Shown: positions 1 through 7,233, counted from the stretch's first letter. The stretch is 13,744 nt of DNA from an uncultured Bacteroidales bacterium (GCA_937886455.1 CALGCU010000279.1:1-13744), one strand, 5' to 3'. Numbers and translations: made by a program. The notes: generated from the sequence alone by a model not told the origin.

Positions 1-149
1 CTTGAACAGCCCACAACGTTATCACGCTTTGAGCAGATATGCTCCATTGCATCCTGCAAGGTCTGCTGAACGGTGACAGCGTTTTCCTGCACCTGCCAGC
101 CATGATACGCTGCTCCGTCGTACGAAAAATATATGAAATAGCGGAACAT
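1..149 (-). CDS. truA: tRNA pseudouridine(38-40) synthase TruA, N-terminal fragment
   Basis: The first 49 codons of TruA, cut by the window's left edge. TruA isomerises uridines 38-40 in the tRNA anticodon stem. Visible signature: SYDG at residues 9-12 and YHGWQVQ at 15-21, the conserved N-terminal strand of the TruA fold, followed by a helix (VTVQQTLQDAM) typical of the family. The catalytic Asp motif (GRTDxGVHA) would lie beyond the window, so activity cannot be judged. The ATG shares its A with the TGA stop of rsmE (TGATG), so the two are almost certainly cotranscribed and translationally coupled. The start is chosen for this overlap and because the protein begins with the family's usual short lead-in (MFRYFIYFSYDG). 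Confidence 0.9.
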   Translation of the reverse strand, partial: MFRYFIYFSYDGAAYHGWQVQENAVTVQQTLQDAMEHICSKRDNVVGCS

Positions 150-850
150 CAGAGTTCGTTCTTCAGCATGAATGTATGACACCCCACAAGGCCTGCTGTC
201 TCTGTACGCAGGCGTGAACTTCCAAGGCTCACAGGGCGATAGCCGGCCTTTATAGCCATTTCAACCTCCTCGGGGCTGAAGTCACCCTCGGGGCCCACAA
301 GCAGAGTAACATCCTCGCCCACCGGGAGCACATCCTTCAGCAGCACCCTCCCGCTGTCGTAGCAATGGGCAATGAACTTTGCGCCCGGACGCTCGGCCGA
401 CACGAAATTCTTGAAATCAATCATCTCCCCGACCATAGGCTTGCAGAATTTTAGCGACTGTTTCATGGCCGAGACTACTATGCGCTCCACACGGTCGGTC
501 TTGACCACCTTGCGCTCCGAGAAACGGCAATTGAGGAAAGTAACAGAATCAATGCCAACCTCGGTAGCCTTCTCGACAAGCCATTCGATGCGGTCCATAT
601 TCTTGGTAGGAGCAATGGCCACATGCAAACGATAGGGACGCTTATTCACCTGTTGCTCCGAAGACAACACCTCAAAAGCACAATGCTTCGGATGTGGATT
701 TGTAATGCGTGCCTGATAGGTAGAGCCTTTCCCATCTGTTAGAAGAATTTCATCACCCACACTAAGACGTAACACACGCACACAATGTTGTGACTCTTCC
801 TCATCGAGTTCCCAACGCTGATCTATCTCCGGCACATAAAACAAATACAT
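149..850 (-). CDS. rsmE: 16S rRNA (uracil(1498)-N(3))-methyltransferase RsmE
   Basis: Methylates N3 of U1498 in 16S rRNA using S-adenosylmethionine; a cytosolic SPOUT-class enzyme. At 233 residues it is full length for the family. Residues 1-70 form the PUA-like RNA-binding domain. Residues about 74-230 form the trefoil-knot methyltransferase domain, with EKATEVG at 93-99, the QS motif at 131-132, GPEGDF at 186-191 and the cofactor-binding knot LGSSRLRTETAG at 209-220. The start at 850 follows a good Shine-Dalgarno sequence (AAGGAG, about 7 bases upstream), and a Bacteroidota promoter lies at 874-905. Its stop overlaps the truA start. Base composition is odd: the 3' two-thirds of the gene is clearly more GC-rich than its first 60-70 codons and than the rest of the window. 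The family call is very secure. Confidence 0.97.
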   Translation of the reverse strand: MYLFYVPEIDQRWELDEEESQHCVRVLRLSVGDEILLTDGKGSTYQARITNPHPKHCAFEVLSSEQQVNKRPYRLHVAIAPTKNMDRIEWLVEKATEVGIDSVTFLNCRFSERKVVKTDRVERIVVSAMKQSLKFCKPMVGEMIDFKNFVSAERPGAKFIAHCYDSGRVLLKDVLPVGEDVTLLVGPEGDFSPEEVEMAIKAGYRPVSLGSSRLRTETAGLVGCHTFMLKNEL

Positions 851-873
851 ATATTCTCCTTATTTTAACTGCG

Positions 874-905
874 CAAACTTAATAAACTTTCCTAAATTGC
901 ACAAA
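874..905 (-). promoter_or_regulatory. Bacteroidota-type promoter of rsmE-truA
   Basis: On the minus strand a TTTG -33 box (905-902) is followed after 20 bases by TAAGTTTG (881-874), a full match to the TAnnTTTG -7 consensus of the primary Bacteroidota sigma factor. Transcription would begin near 867, leaving a leader of about 17 bases that contains the AAGGAG ribosome-binding site. Confidence 0.75.
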
Positions 906-1002
906 TATTTCCCTACAAGCTGATGTATTCACCACACAACACAACAATTAACACATAAAAAACACATCTCTCACAAACAAAATGAAAACTTTTGCACTTT
1001 TT

Positions 1003-1035
1003 ATTGCAGATTCACAAAAAAAATGTTTAGCTTTG
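1003..1035 (+). promoter_or_regulatory. Bacteroidota-type promoter of the DUF349 gene
   Basis: ATTG at 1003-1006, 21 bases, then TAGCTTTG at 1028-1035 (a full TAnnTTTG match, followed by CA as at several other promoters here). Predicted start of transcription is near 1042, giving a leader of about 58 bases. With the rsmE promoter this makes the 851-1099 gap a divergent promoter region. Confidence 0.7.
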
Positions 1036-1099
1036 CATACCTAACGTCAAACAACACCAACAAGACCTATCATCCTAAGGACTTGTTTTTAGAAAAAGA

Positions 1100-2923
1100 A
1101 TGATTATGGATTCAGTGGAAATGAAGGAAAACATGCTTGATGAAAACAACACAAGCACAACAATGGAGAACAACGTGACTAATGAAGTGGCAACCGAAGT
1201 AACAACAGAGAAGGAAACCACACAAGACAATGCCACACCAACAACCAAAGAAGAATTGTTGGAACAACTACGTGCAATTGTAGAAACACAAGACTTAAAT
1301 CCAAAAATCAAAGTAAACAACATTCGGATCAACTTCTATAGACTACTGAATGCTGAACAGGAACAAGTAGCACAACAAACCACTACAGAAGATACCGAAA
1401 TGGCGACACAACCCGACCCAATAGAAGTAGAGTTTAAACAATTGCTACAAACATACAAAGAACTGCGCGAAGCAAAAAATGCAGCCATACTAAAAGAAAT
1501 GGAACAAAACCTACTGCGCAAACAACACATCTTGGAACAACTCAAAAATCTAATAGAAGAAGGTGCTGATGCTGCAGGTAAATTCCCTCAATTCAAAACA
1601 CTGCAACAAGAGTGGAAAGAAATAGGAAAGATTCCTGAAACAAACGTCAAAGAAATAAACAAAGCTTTTGCTAAATACAGAGAACAATTCTATGATTTGG
1701 TAGAAATAAGCAACGAACTGCGCGAATATGACTTCAAGAAAAACTTGGAGGCTAAAACACTATTATGCGAAGCTGCCGAACAACTCACCACACGCGAAGA
1801 TATCATTGCTGCATGCCGTGAATTACAACTACTTCACGAACAATGGCAAGAAATCGGACCTGTCGCAAGAGAAATGAAAGACACCATTTGGAACCGATTC
1901 AAAGAAGCCACAGCAATTGTAAACAAAAAACACCAAGCACACTTCGACCAACTACACCAAAAAGAAGAAGAAAATTTACAAGTAAAAACAATCATTTGCG
2001 AACGCATAGAAAACATCGACATCAACTCCCTCAACACATTCAAGCAATGGGATGAAATGTCACAACTCATCGCCACATGGCAAGAAGAGTGGAGACAAAC
2101 CGGATTCGCACCAAAAAAACACAATCAACTCATCTACGAGCGCTACCGTAAAGCATGCGACCTCTTCTTTGAAAGAAAGGCGGCATTCTACAAACAAATC
2201 AAAGATGAATTAACCAAAAACCTCGAGCGAAAACGAGCATTATGTGGAGAGGCTGAAGCTTTAAAAGACAGCACAGATTGGAAAACAACAACCGACAAAC
2301 TCGTAGCACTACAAAAACAATGGAAAGAGATAGGCGCAGTGCCACACAAATATTCCGATGAATTGTGGAAAAGATTCACCGGAGCATGTGACCACTTCTT
2401 CGCACAAAAGAAACAAAACTTTGCAGAACAACGCAAAGAAGAACAAGAAAATCTCACCAAAAAGAAAGAAGTAGTAGCTGCAATTGAGGCCCTTAACACT
2501 GAAGAAAAAAACGCTCAGGACAACCTACGCAAACTCATCAACGAATTCAACAGCATCGGATTTGTCCCCATCAAAGACAAAAACAAACTGCAAGAACAAT
2601 TCAAAAAAGTTGTTGACGAAAAGTTTGACAAACTCAACGTTGATGCCACACACAGACGATTGGATACATTCAAAATCAACCTGGCAGACATAGAAAGCAA
2701 AGGGGAAGCGAAACTTAATGAAGAAAGAAAAAGACTGCTAAGACAATATGACAAACTGAAAAATGACATAGCAATCTGCGAAAACAACATCTGCTTCTTC
2801 TCCGCAAAAAGCAAAAAAGCAGAAAAATTACTCACAGATATGGAACGCAAAATTGCGACTCTCAAAGAAGAATTAAAACTCATTGAAACAAAAATCAACT
2901 TGATTGACGAAAAATTCCAATAA
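1100..2923 (+). CDS. DUF349 repeat, coiled-coil protein
   Basis: A 607-residue, charged, largely helical cytosolic protein with five DUF349 repeats. Each repeat centres on a W..IG.hP-type core: EWKEIGKIPE (171-180), QWQEIGPVARE (248-258), EWRQTGFAPKK (330-340), QWKEIGAVPHK (407-417) and a degenerate EFNSIGFVPIK (482-492) where Phe replaces Trp. Repeat spacing is about 75-82 residues. The N-terminal ~60 residues are low-complexity and rich in Thr, Glu and Asn; the last ~70 (540-607) look like a coiled coil. Proteins with several DUF349 repeats are common in Bacteroidota, but I know of no firmly established biochemical role, so none is assigned. No signal peptide or membrane segment is seen. 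The start at 1100 is the first in-frame ATG after the promoter; ATGs at 1106 and 1121 are alternatives. It has its own promoter, and no clear terminator follows it. Confidence 0.93.
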   Translation: MIMDSVEMKENMLDENNTSTTMENNVTNEVATEVTTEKETTQDNATPTTKEELLEQLRAIVETQDLNPKIKVNNIRINFYRLLNAEQEQVAQQTTTEDTEMATQPDPIEVEFKQLLQTYKELREAKNAAILKEMEQNLLRKQHILEQLKNLIEEGADAAGKFPQFKTLQQEWKEIGKIPETNVKEINKAFAKYREQFYDLVEISNELREYDFKKNLEAKTLLCEAAEQLTTREDIIAACRELQLLHEQWQEIGPVAREMKDTIWNRFKEATAIVNKKHQAHFDQLHQKEEENLQVKTIICERIENIDINSLNTFKQWDEMSQLIATWQEEWRQTGFAPKKHNQLIYERYRKACDLFFERKAAFYKQIKDELTKNLERKRALCGEAEALKDSTDWKTTTDKLVALQKQWKEIGAVPHKYSDELWKRFTGACDHFFAQKKQNFAEQRKEEQENLTKKKEVVAAIEALNTEEKNAQDNLRKLINEFNSIGFVPIKDKNKLQEQFKKVVDEKFDKLNVDATHRRLDTFKINLADIESKGEAKLNEERKRLLRQYDKLKNDIAICENNICFFSAKSKKAEKLLTDMERKIATLKEELKLIETKINLIDEKFQ

Positions 2924-2981
2924 CAAAAAGTTGTAATTTAAAGGACAAAATAAATAATTTCTAAAAATATGCCGGGATTTC

Positions 2982-3012
2982 ATTGTTAATCCAAAGAAAT
3001 GTACTACATTTA
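2982..3012 (+). promoter_or_regulatory. Probable promoter of the 81-residue DNA-binding protein
   Basis: ATTG at 2982-2985, 19 bases, then TACATTTA at 3005-3012, which matches TAnnTTTG at all but the last base. The position suits a leader of about 45 bases ending in AGGA just before the ATG at 3064. It suggests the small gene can be expressed apart from the DUF349 gene 140 bases upstream. Confidence 0.5.
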
Positions 3013-3063
3013 GGGCGTGAAAACAAATAACAAAAGTATTAACCCATTAATATCATAGGAACC

Positions 3064-3309
3064 ATGATGAAAACCATCACATTTAATGAATTACGCAAAG
3101 TAAAAGACAGTCTGCCTTCAGGTAGCATGGACGCAATCGCAAAAGAATTAGGCATTGACCCAGAAGAAGTAAGAAGCTATTTTGGAGGCAAAAAAGCTAA
3201 TGGTGCAGGATTCCACATCGAACCAGGACCGGATGGAGGTTTAGTTATGTTGGATGACACAAAAATCTTAGAAGTGGCTCTTCGTATTGCGTGGGAAAAC
3301 AAAAAATAA
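3064..3309 (+). CDS. Small helix-turn-helix DNA-binding protein, Bacteroidales family
   Basis: An 81-residue soluble protein. Residues 19-40 (SGSMDAIAKELGIDPEEVRSYF) read as a helix-turn-helix: a helix containing IAKELG, a turn at IDPE, and a second helix ending in RSYF. After a short Gly/Lys linker comes HIEPGPDGGLVMLDD (51-65), then a C-terminal helix. From memory, short proteins with this layout and the GPDGG stretch are conserved in Bacteroidales and annotated only as DNA-binding proteins; targets are unknown to me. It is a stand-alone unit: own probable promoter, AGGA ribosome-binding site 3-6 bases ahead of the first ATG, and a strong hairpin 21 bases after the stop. A second ATG directly follows the first (3067), so the protein may be 80 residues. 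The gene call is firm; the DNA-binding role rests on the motif. Confidence 0.88.
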   Translation: MMKTITFNELRKVKDSLPSGSMDAIAKELGIDPEEVRSYFGGKKANGAGFHIEPGPDGGLVMLDDTKILEVALRIAWENKK

Positions 3310-3330
3310 CAAACAAACAAAACAAAAAGA

Positions 3331-3370
3331 AAACAACAAGGACTGCTCCCCAAAGCAGTCCTTGCTGTTT
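3331..3370 (+). terminator. Intrinsic terminator after the small DNA-binding protein gene
   Basis: An 11-pair perfect stem (3337-3347 with 3354-3364) around a CCCCAA loop. After one A/C mismatch the stem continues with five more pairs (3331-3335 with 3366-3370), ending in CTGTTTATTA. The stem is strong but the T-tract is short. It separates this gene from the next operon. Confidence 0.8.
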
Positions 3371-3441
3371 ATTAGTAACACCTCATCACTAAACCGGCAA
3401 AAAGTATCTTGAACACACCACATCTCTAATTCCGATAATAG

Positions 3442-3473
3442 GTTGTAAAAACAGATAATTTATCATAACTTTG
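3442..3473 (+). promoter_or_regulatory. Bacteroidota-type promoter of the PKD lipoprotein operon
   Basis: GTTG at 3442-3445, 20 bases, then TAACTTTG at 3466-3473 (a full TAnnTTTG match, followed by CC). Predicted transcription start is near 3480, about 44 bases before the lipoprotein ATG. It probably drives all three genes to 6394. Confidence 0.7.
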
Positions 3474-3523
3474 CCATGATATTTTGAGACAATAAATTGT
3501 CATAACGTAAGAACTCATTAAAC

Positions 3524-5026
3524 ATGCGCAAATCATTCATTTTCATAACACTTGCTCTCTTTGCAAGCCTCATCATAGGATGTAACCCCGCCATCAACCC
3601 TTCATTTACTTTTCTTCCGGAAAATCCACGTGCGGGACAAACCATCACATTCACTAACCTAACCAACGAAGGGGAATACTGGGGATGGGATTTCGGAGAT
3701 GGTACATACTCCAATTACAAAAACCCTTCTAAAATATACAAAAAACCGGGAAAATACACCGTCACACTTTGTGTCGATTCAAATAAAAACTACATCACAA
3801 AACAAGATATAACTGTCTATGACACTCTACCCTACATCAACATCAGCGTTGATTCGGTAGCATATTATCAAACCTTTACTGCCCAAGCTTTGGTGTACAA
3901 CCCATACAACCTGAAAGTGACTTATAAATGGAACTTTTCCGCTCATGCCATTTCTGATGACATCACAGAGGGACAATCCACTAAAAAACAAGTGAGCCTA
4001 TTCTACAACCACTACAACACCGAAGAAACCATCACGTTAGATGTCACCATTGGTGATTCTACTTATCACACACAACAAACTTTCTTTGTACACAACACCC
4101 CGGGACAAGCCCTCTACATCACCGACCAAGAAGGAAACCTGTGGAAACAACGCATGTATGAAAACGGTATTGAGTCACCTGTCAAAGTTCAGGAAAGCGC
4201 ACTCAAAACATTCCCTGTAGGTATCTATAATGAAAACTTACTACTTGTAACATCCGACGCACAACAAGACCCAAACCAAGCAACAGAAGATGCCATTGGA
4301 ACATGCCAATTAACAGCCTACAACCTTGACACATGGCAACCACAAACCCTGCTCACCATACACCAACACCCACGCCTACACATCAGCAGAGCATCTCTAA
4401 TCAACGGACAAATCTACTGGAGCAACTACGATGACTATACATTCCAAACACCGGCTAACATAACAAATGAAAACTTTGTCTGGAACAACGACTCCCCCAC
4501 ACAGTCATCCTACTACTTGGCTGGAATAGAACATCTTGGCTACTACGGACACAATCTACACAGCGGACAACCCACTGGAGGAATAACCCTCTATGCCGAC
4601 ACTTATTTCTGGGCAAAATATGGCAATGGAAGTGGTATCTATCGATTCACAAAAGAAGACATACTCAACACACCTTCTACATCATCCACACCTCTACCAC
4701 AGAGTGGACAGATACTAAACAATGTGCCCATCAAGCACTTTTGCATTGACGCCATCCACCGAAAAATCTACTATCTCACACCGGCAACTAATAACAACGA
4801 ACTGTGGATATGCAACATGGACGGAAGAAATGCCACTAAAATAGACACACAATGCACTGACGCTTTATGGGTGGACAATGCCACCAACCGACTGTTTTAT
4901 GCTGATGAAGAGGGAATCAAAGCCATACGACTCATCACCACACACACAAACATCGTAACAGAAACCGCACAAAAAATAGCTGACATACAAGCTACTGGAG
5001 TGGTATTAGACATTCAGAAACGTTAG
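3524..5026 (+). CDS. PKD-domain lipoprotein with propeller-like C-terminus
   Basis: A 500-residue envelope lipoprotein. The N-terminus is a type II signal peptide ending in a lipobox (LIIGC, acylated Cys20). Residues ~27-100 form a PKD domain with the hallmark WDFGDG at 55-60 and the closing strand GKYTVTL (76-82). Residues ~102-190 look like a second, diverged Ig/PKD-like domain. The C-terminal ~300 residues contain repeats of the kind found in YWTD/LDL-receptor or DUF5050 propellers, for example the RKIYYLTPATNNNELWICNM and NRLFYADEEGIKAI stretches, each pairing a 'display' strand with an aromatic-rich strand. The residues just after Cys20 (NPAINPS) lack the acidic patch of the known Bacteroidota surface-export signal, so outer-membrane periplasmic placement is possible. 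PKD domains usually mediate binding; no catalytic motif is seen. It is first in an operon with the transferase 14 bases downstream. No function is assigned. Confidence 0.9.
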   Translation: MRKSFIFITLALFASLIIGCNPAINPSFTFLPENPRAGQTITFTNLTNEGEYWGWDFGDGTYSNYKNPSKIYKKPGKYTVTLCVDSNKNYITKQDITVYDTLPYINISVDSVAYYQTFTAQALVYNPYNLKVTYKWNFSAHAISDDITEGQSTKKQVSLFYNHYNTEETITLDVTIGDSTYHTQQTFFVHNTPGQALYITDQEGNLWKQRMYENGIESPVKVQESALKTFPVGIYNENLLLVTSDAQQDPNQATEDAIGTCQLTAYNLDTWQPQTLLTIHQHPRLHISRASLINGQIYWSNYDDYTFQTPANITNENFVWNNDSPTQSSYYLAGIEHLGYYGHNLHSGQPTGGITLYADTYFWAKYGNGSGIYRFTKEDILNTPSTSSTPLPQSGQILNNVPIKHFCIDAIHRKIYYLTPATNNNELWICNMDGRNATKIDTQCTDALWVDNATNRLFYADEEGIKAIRLITTHTNIVTETAQKIADIQATGVVLDIQKR

Positions 5027-5040
5027 GAATCACACTCGGC

Positions 5041-5661
5041 ATGCCGCTACATCAACATATCACACCCGACACCTCCACAAACATCTGGATATGGGAGGCA
5101 TCCGAAAGAAACGAAGCACTCTTGTCTAAAGCTAACAACTTGGGATGGACGCTTGACATAGCACACATTTCCGGAGAACAACGACGACGCGAAATCATCA
5201 CAACACATCTGCTCATGTCATTAGCCGGAATCACTGCCATACAACACGACACTGACGGACGTCCCTACTGCCGGGAATACCACTCCATCAGTTTGTCACA
5301 TTCTAAACAGTGGGTAACACTCGCCACTCACCAATCCTCCACAATAGGAATAGATATAGAATGTATTACAGATAGAGTACTCAGGGTAGCCACACGCTTT
5401 ATGAATGAGCAAGAATTAAGCTACCTATCTCCGGACGATTTACAAACCATGTTGATTAGCTGGTGCGCCAAAGAAACTGCCTACAAAATCATAGGTCATC
5501 CAGCCACCGACTTTCGAGCCACACTGCGCATACACCCATTTAATGCAATGCAAGAAGGAAACTTAAGGATAGAACATCTCACCTCCTCACAAATCCTCAC
5601 CCTACACTATCAATCATCTTCATCACATTATATGTTGGTCTATGGAGTCAAACAAGAATAA
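5041..5661 (+). CDS. 4'-phosphopantetheinyl transferase, Sfp type
   Basis: Transfers the 4'-phosphopantetheine arm of coenzyme A to a serine of an acyl or peptidyl carrier protein. The 206-residue length fits the two-lobed Sfp/AcpT class rather than the short AcpS class. Diagnostic motifs are present: SLSHS at 84-88, GIDIE at 103-107 (Asp105 and Glu107 as metal ligands), RFMNEQEL at 119-126, and WCAKETAYK at 141-149, the family's WxxKExxxK with Glu145 and Lys149. No carrier protein, fatty-acid, polyketide or peptide synthase gene lies nearby, so the substrate is open; it may serve the cell's ordinary acyl carrier protein. An AGGA lies 12 bases before the ATG, overlapping the upstream stop. 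The next gene begins inside this one. Confidence 0.94.
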   Translation: MPLHQHITPDTSTNIWIWEASERNEALLSKANNLGWTLDIAHISGEQRRREIITTHLLMSLAGITAIQHDTDGRPYCREYHSISLSHSKQWVTLATHQSSTIGIDIECITDRVLRVATRFMNEQELSYLSPDDLQTMLISWCAKETAYKIIGHPATDFRATLRIHPFNAMQEGNLRIEHLTSSQILTLHYQSSSSHYMLVYGVKQE

Positions 5662-6394
5662 ACTCTATTCATACATACTAAAACAAAAACAACAGCAGAA
5701 GAAAAGCATTGCTGTTCTATTAGACCCAGACAAATACTCCCACCCGGAGCAAGTGCCTTTTGCTGAAATCAACAAAGCACAACCCGACTTTATATTTGTG
5801 GGGGGAAGTGGAATCAATCACTCCATCGACCACTTTGTACTCACGCTCAAACAACACACCAACATCCCCATAGTGCTTTTCCCGGGAGATATACAACAAT
5901 TCACTCCGCATGCCGACGCACTACTACTACTCTCATTAGTATCTGGGCGAAACCCGGACTTGCTCATCGGACAACACGTAAAAGCCGCATACACCATTAC
6001 AAAATCGGGAATCGAAACACTCCCCACAGGCTACATACTCATTGATGGAGGAAAACAAACATCGGTCGAACGTGTTAGCCACACGCAACCTCTTTCTGAA
6101 AACAACCCACATACAATACTCTCCACTGCGCTTGCCGCACAACTATTAGGCATGAAGTTAGTGTACTTGGAAGCAGGAAGTGGAGCCGCACACGCAATAT
6201 CACCCTCCACCATTAACACGGTTGCCAACTCCCTATCCATACCCCTCATCGTGGGAGGAGGAATACGCTCCACACAACAAATCGACACCGCCCTACAAGC
6301 CGGAGCCGATCTTATTGTCATCGGAAATCACTTTGAATCACACCCGGAAGACATCCCACCTTTCGCTTCTTACGTACATCAGTGGAAACCCTGA
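5642..6394 (+). CDS. Geranylgeranylglyceryl-phosphate synthase family (PcrB/GGGPS)
   Basis: A TIM-barrel prenyltransferase that joins a polyprenyl diphosphate to sn-glycerol-1-phosphate by an ether bond, the first committed step of archaeal-type lipids. Its 250 residues carry the family motifs in order: LDPDK (27-31), FVGGSG (52-57), FPGD (80-83), SGRNP (101-105), YLEAGSGA (175-182), VGGGIRS (204-210) and IGNHFE (227-232). GGGPS homologues are known in Bacteroidota and some have been shown to make the geranylgeranyl ether; what the cell does with the product is not settled, and the chain length cannot be read here. The ATG lies 20 bases inside the end of the transferase gene, giving the expected N-terminus and implying translational coupling. 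The stop is 13 bases from the convergent rlmH stop, with no hairpin between. Confidence 0.94.
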   Translation: MESNKNKLYSYILKQKQQQKKSIAVLLDPDKYSHPEQVPFAEINKAQPDFIFVGGSGINHSIDHFVLTLKQHTNIPIVLFPGDIQQFTPHADALLLLSLVSGRNPDLLIGQHVKAAYTITKSGIETLPTGYILIDGGKQTSVERVSHTQPLSENNPHTILSTALAAQLLGMKLVYLEAGSGAAHAISPSTINTVANSLSIPLIVGGGIRSTQQIDTALQAGADLIVIGNHFESHPEDIPPFASYVHQWKP

Positions 6395-6407
6395 TACACG
6401 CACTACA

Positions 6408-6881
6408 TCACTCATGATGATAAGGCTCGCCCTTCAAAATAGTCATCGCACGATAGAGTTGCTCCAAGAAAATCACACGTACCATCTGATGCGAAAAAGT
6501 CATCTTTGACAAAGAAACCTTAGCATTACTCCTTTGATAAACTGCATCTGAGAACCCATAAGGACCTCCTATCAAGAAACACAAACGTTTGCACGAAGCC
6601 AACATTCTTTCCTGAATATATTGGGCAAAATCCACCGAACGAAACTCCTTGCCACGCTCATCCAACAACACCAAATAGTCAGACACTTGCAACTGTTTCA
6701 AAATAAGTTCGCCCTCACGTTCTTTTTGCTCAGCCTCCGACATATGCTTTGTATTCTTCAAATCTGGCACAAGTTGCACCTCAAATGGAACATAAAAACC
6801 AATACGCTTCGCATAATCTGCTGCAAGTGCTTGCAAATGCGAATCCACCGTCTTACCCACTACAATAAAAACAATCTTCAT
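6408..6881 (-). CDS. rlmH: 23S rRNA (pseudouridine(1915)-N(3))-methyltransferase RlmH
   Basis: Methylates N3 of pseudouridine 1915 in helix 69 of 23S rRNA; a compact SPOUT enzyme acting on assembled 70S ribosomes. The 157 residues match the family length. Visible motifs: LDERGKEFRS at 73-82, the S-adenosylmethionine-binding FLIGGPYGF at 102-110, the C-terminal knot LSKMTFSHQMVRVIFLEQLY at 124-143, and the terminal YHH (154-156). The frame stays open to 6977, but the start is placed at 6881: the protein then opens with MKIVFIVVGKT, the family's normal first strand, and the promoter at 6929-6960 would lie inside any longer version. Transcribed alone, convergent with the GGGPS gene. Confidence 0.97.
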   Translation of the reverse strand: MKIVFIVVGKTVDSHLQALAADYAKRIGFYVPFEVQLVPDLKNTKHMSEAEQKEREGELILKQLQVSDYLVLLDERGKEFRSVDFAQYIQERMLASCKRLCFLIGGPYGFSDAVYQRSNAKVSLSKMTFSHQMVRVIFLEQLYRAMTILKGEPYHHE

Positions 6882-6928
6882 ACAACAACTATTTACAATT
6901 CTTATTCGGCACAAACCAAACAACACCC

Positions 6929-6960
6929 CAAAAGTATAAAAACCATCTGACAACACCAAA
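6929..6960 (-). promoter_or_regulatory. Bacteroidota-type promoter of rlmH
   Basis: On the minus strand TTTG (6960-6957), 20 bases, then TACTTTTG (6936-6929), a full match to TAnnTTTG. Transcription would start near 6922, giving a leader of about 40 bases. This placement decides the rlmH start at 6881. Confidence 0.75.
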
Positions 6961-6977
6961 ACAAAAACACACATCAC

Positions 6978-7233
6978 GTAGCTCGTTTGCGACCGTCCTC
7001 TAACCTAAAGCGAGCACAACAAGCATCCTATAGGACTCCGTCCGCCCTGTAGTGAGTGAAACGAACGTCCTGTCATTCTCGGGACCATCTCGGGACCACT
7101 TCGGGACCATTAGATAGGAATGAGATACCCTATTGACACCAATCAGACACAGCAAGTGACACCACTATTTATTAATTCTGTAATTTGTTCATGACACAAA
7201 TATGCATTTTTTTGAGTATCAAAACCAAAATCT
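6978..7233. other. Gene-free intergenic region with a GC-richer island
   Basis: No credible coding frame was found on either strand. Bases ~6985-7135 are visibly richer in G and C than the AT-rich spacer on both sides. They hold a possible hairpin (GCTCG at 6988 region with CGAGC near 7012), a 10-base palindrome TCCTATAGGA (7026-7035), three tandem 11-base repeats (7077-7109), and a weak ATAGG/CCTAT inverted pair just after. The remainder to 7233 is AT-rich with nothing recognised. The island could be an interspersed repeat, a remnant mobile element or a small RNA; the sequence does not decide among these. Confidence 0.5.
7077..7109. repeat. Three tandem 11-base repeats (TCTCGGGACCA)
   Basis: Units at 7077-7087 and 7088-7098 are identical (TCTCGGGACCA). 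The third at 7099-7109 differs only in its first three bases by a local rearrangement (CTTCGGGACCA). The 11-base period puts the CGGGACCA core at about one helical turn. No similar core was noticed elsewhere in the window. Confidence 0.85.

Noticed and set aside
1075..1332. Minus-strand open frame opposite the start of the DUF349 gene
   Set aside because: It is a hydrophobic, Ser/Val-rich antisense shadow of the low-complexity Thr/Glu/Asn-rich N-terminus, without promoter or recognisable family. Other antisense frames over the DUF349, GGGPS, RSH and glmM genes were dropped for the same reason.
5041..6394. Biosynthetic gene cluster suggested by the phosphopantetheinyl transferase
   Set aside because: No carrier-protein, ketosynthase, adenylation or condensation domain occurs in the window.
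6395..6407. Terminator between the convergent GGGPS and rlmH genes
   Set aside because: Only 13 bases separate the stops and I could find no convincing hairpin there.
6882..6977. 32-residue N-terminal extension of RlmH
   Set aside because: It would contain the rlmH promoter, and the family begins at MKIVFIVVG.
7077..7109. CRISPR array
   Set aside because: The units are 11 bases, directly abutting and without spacers, and no cas gene is present.
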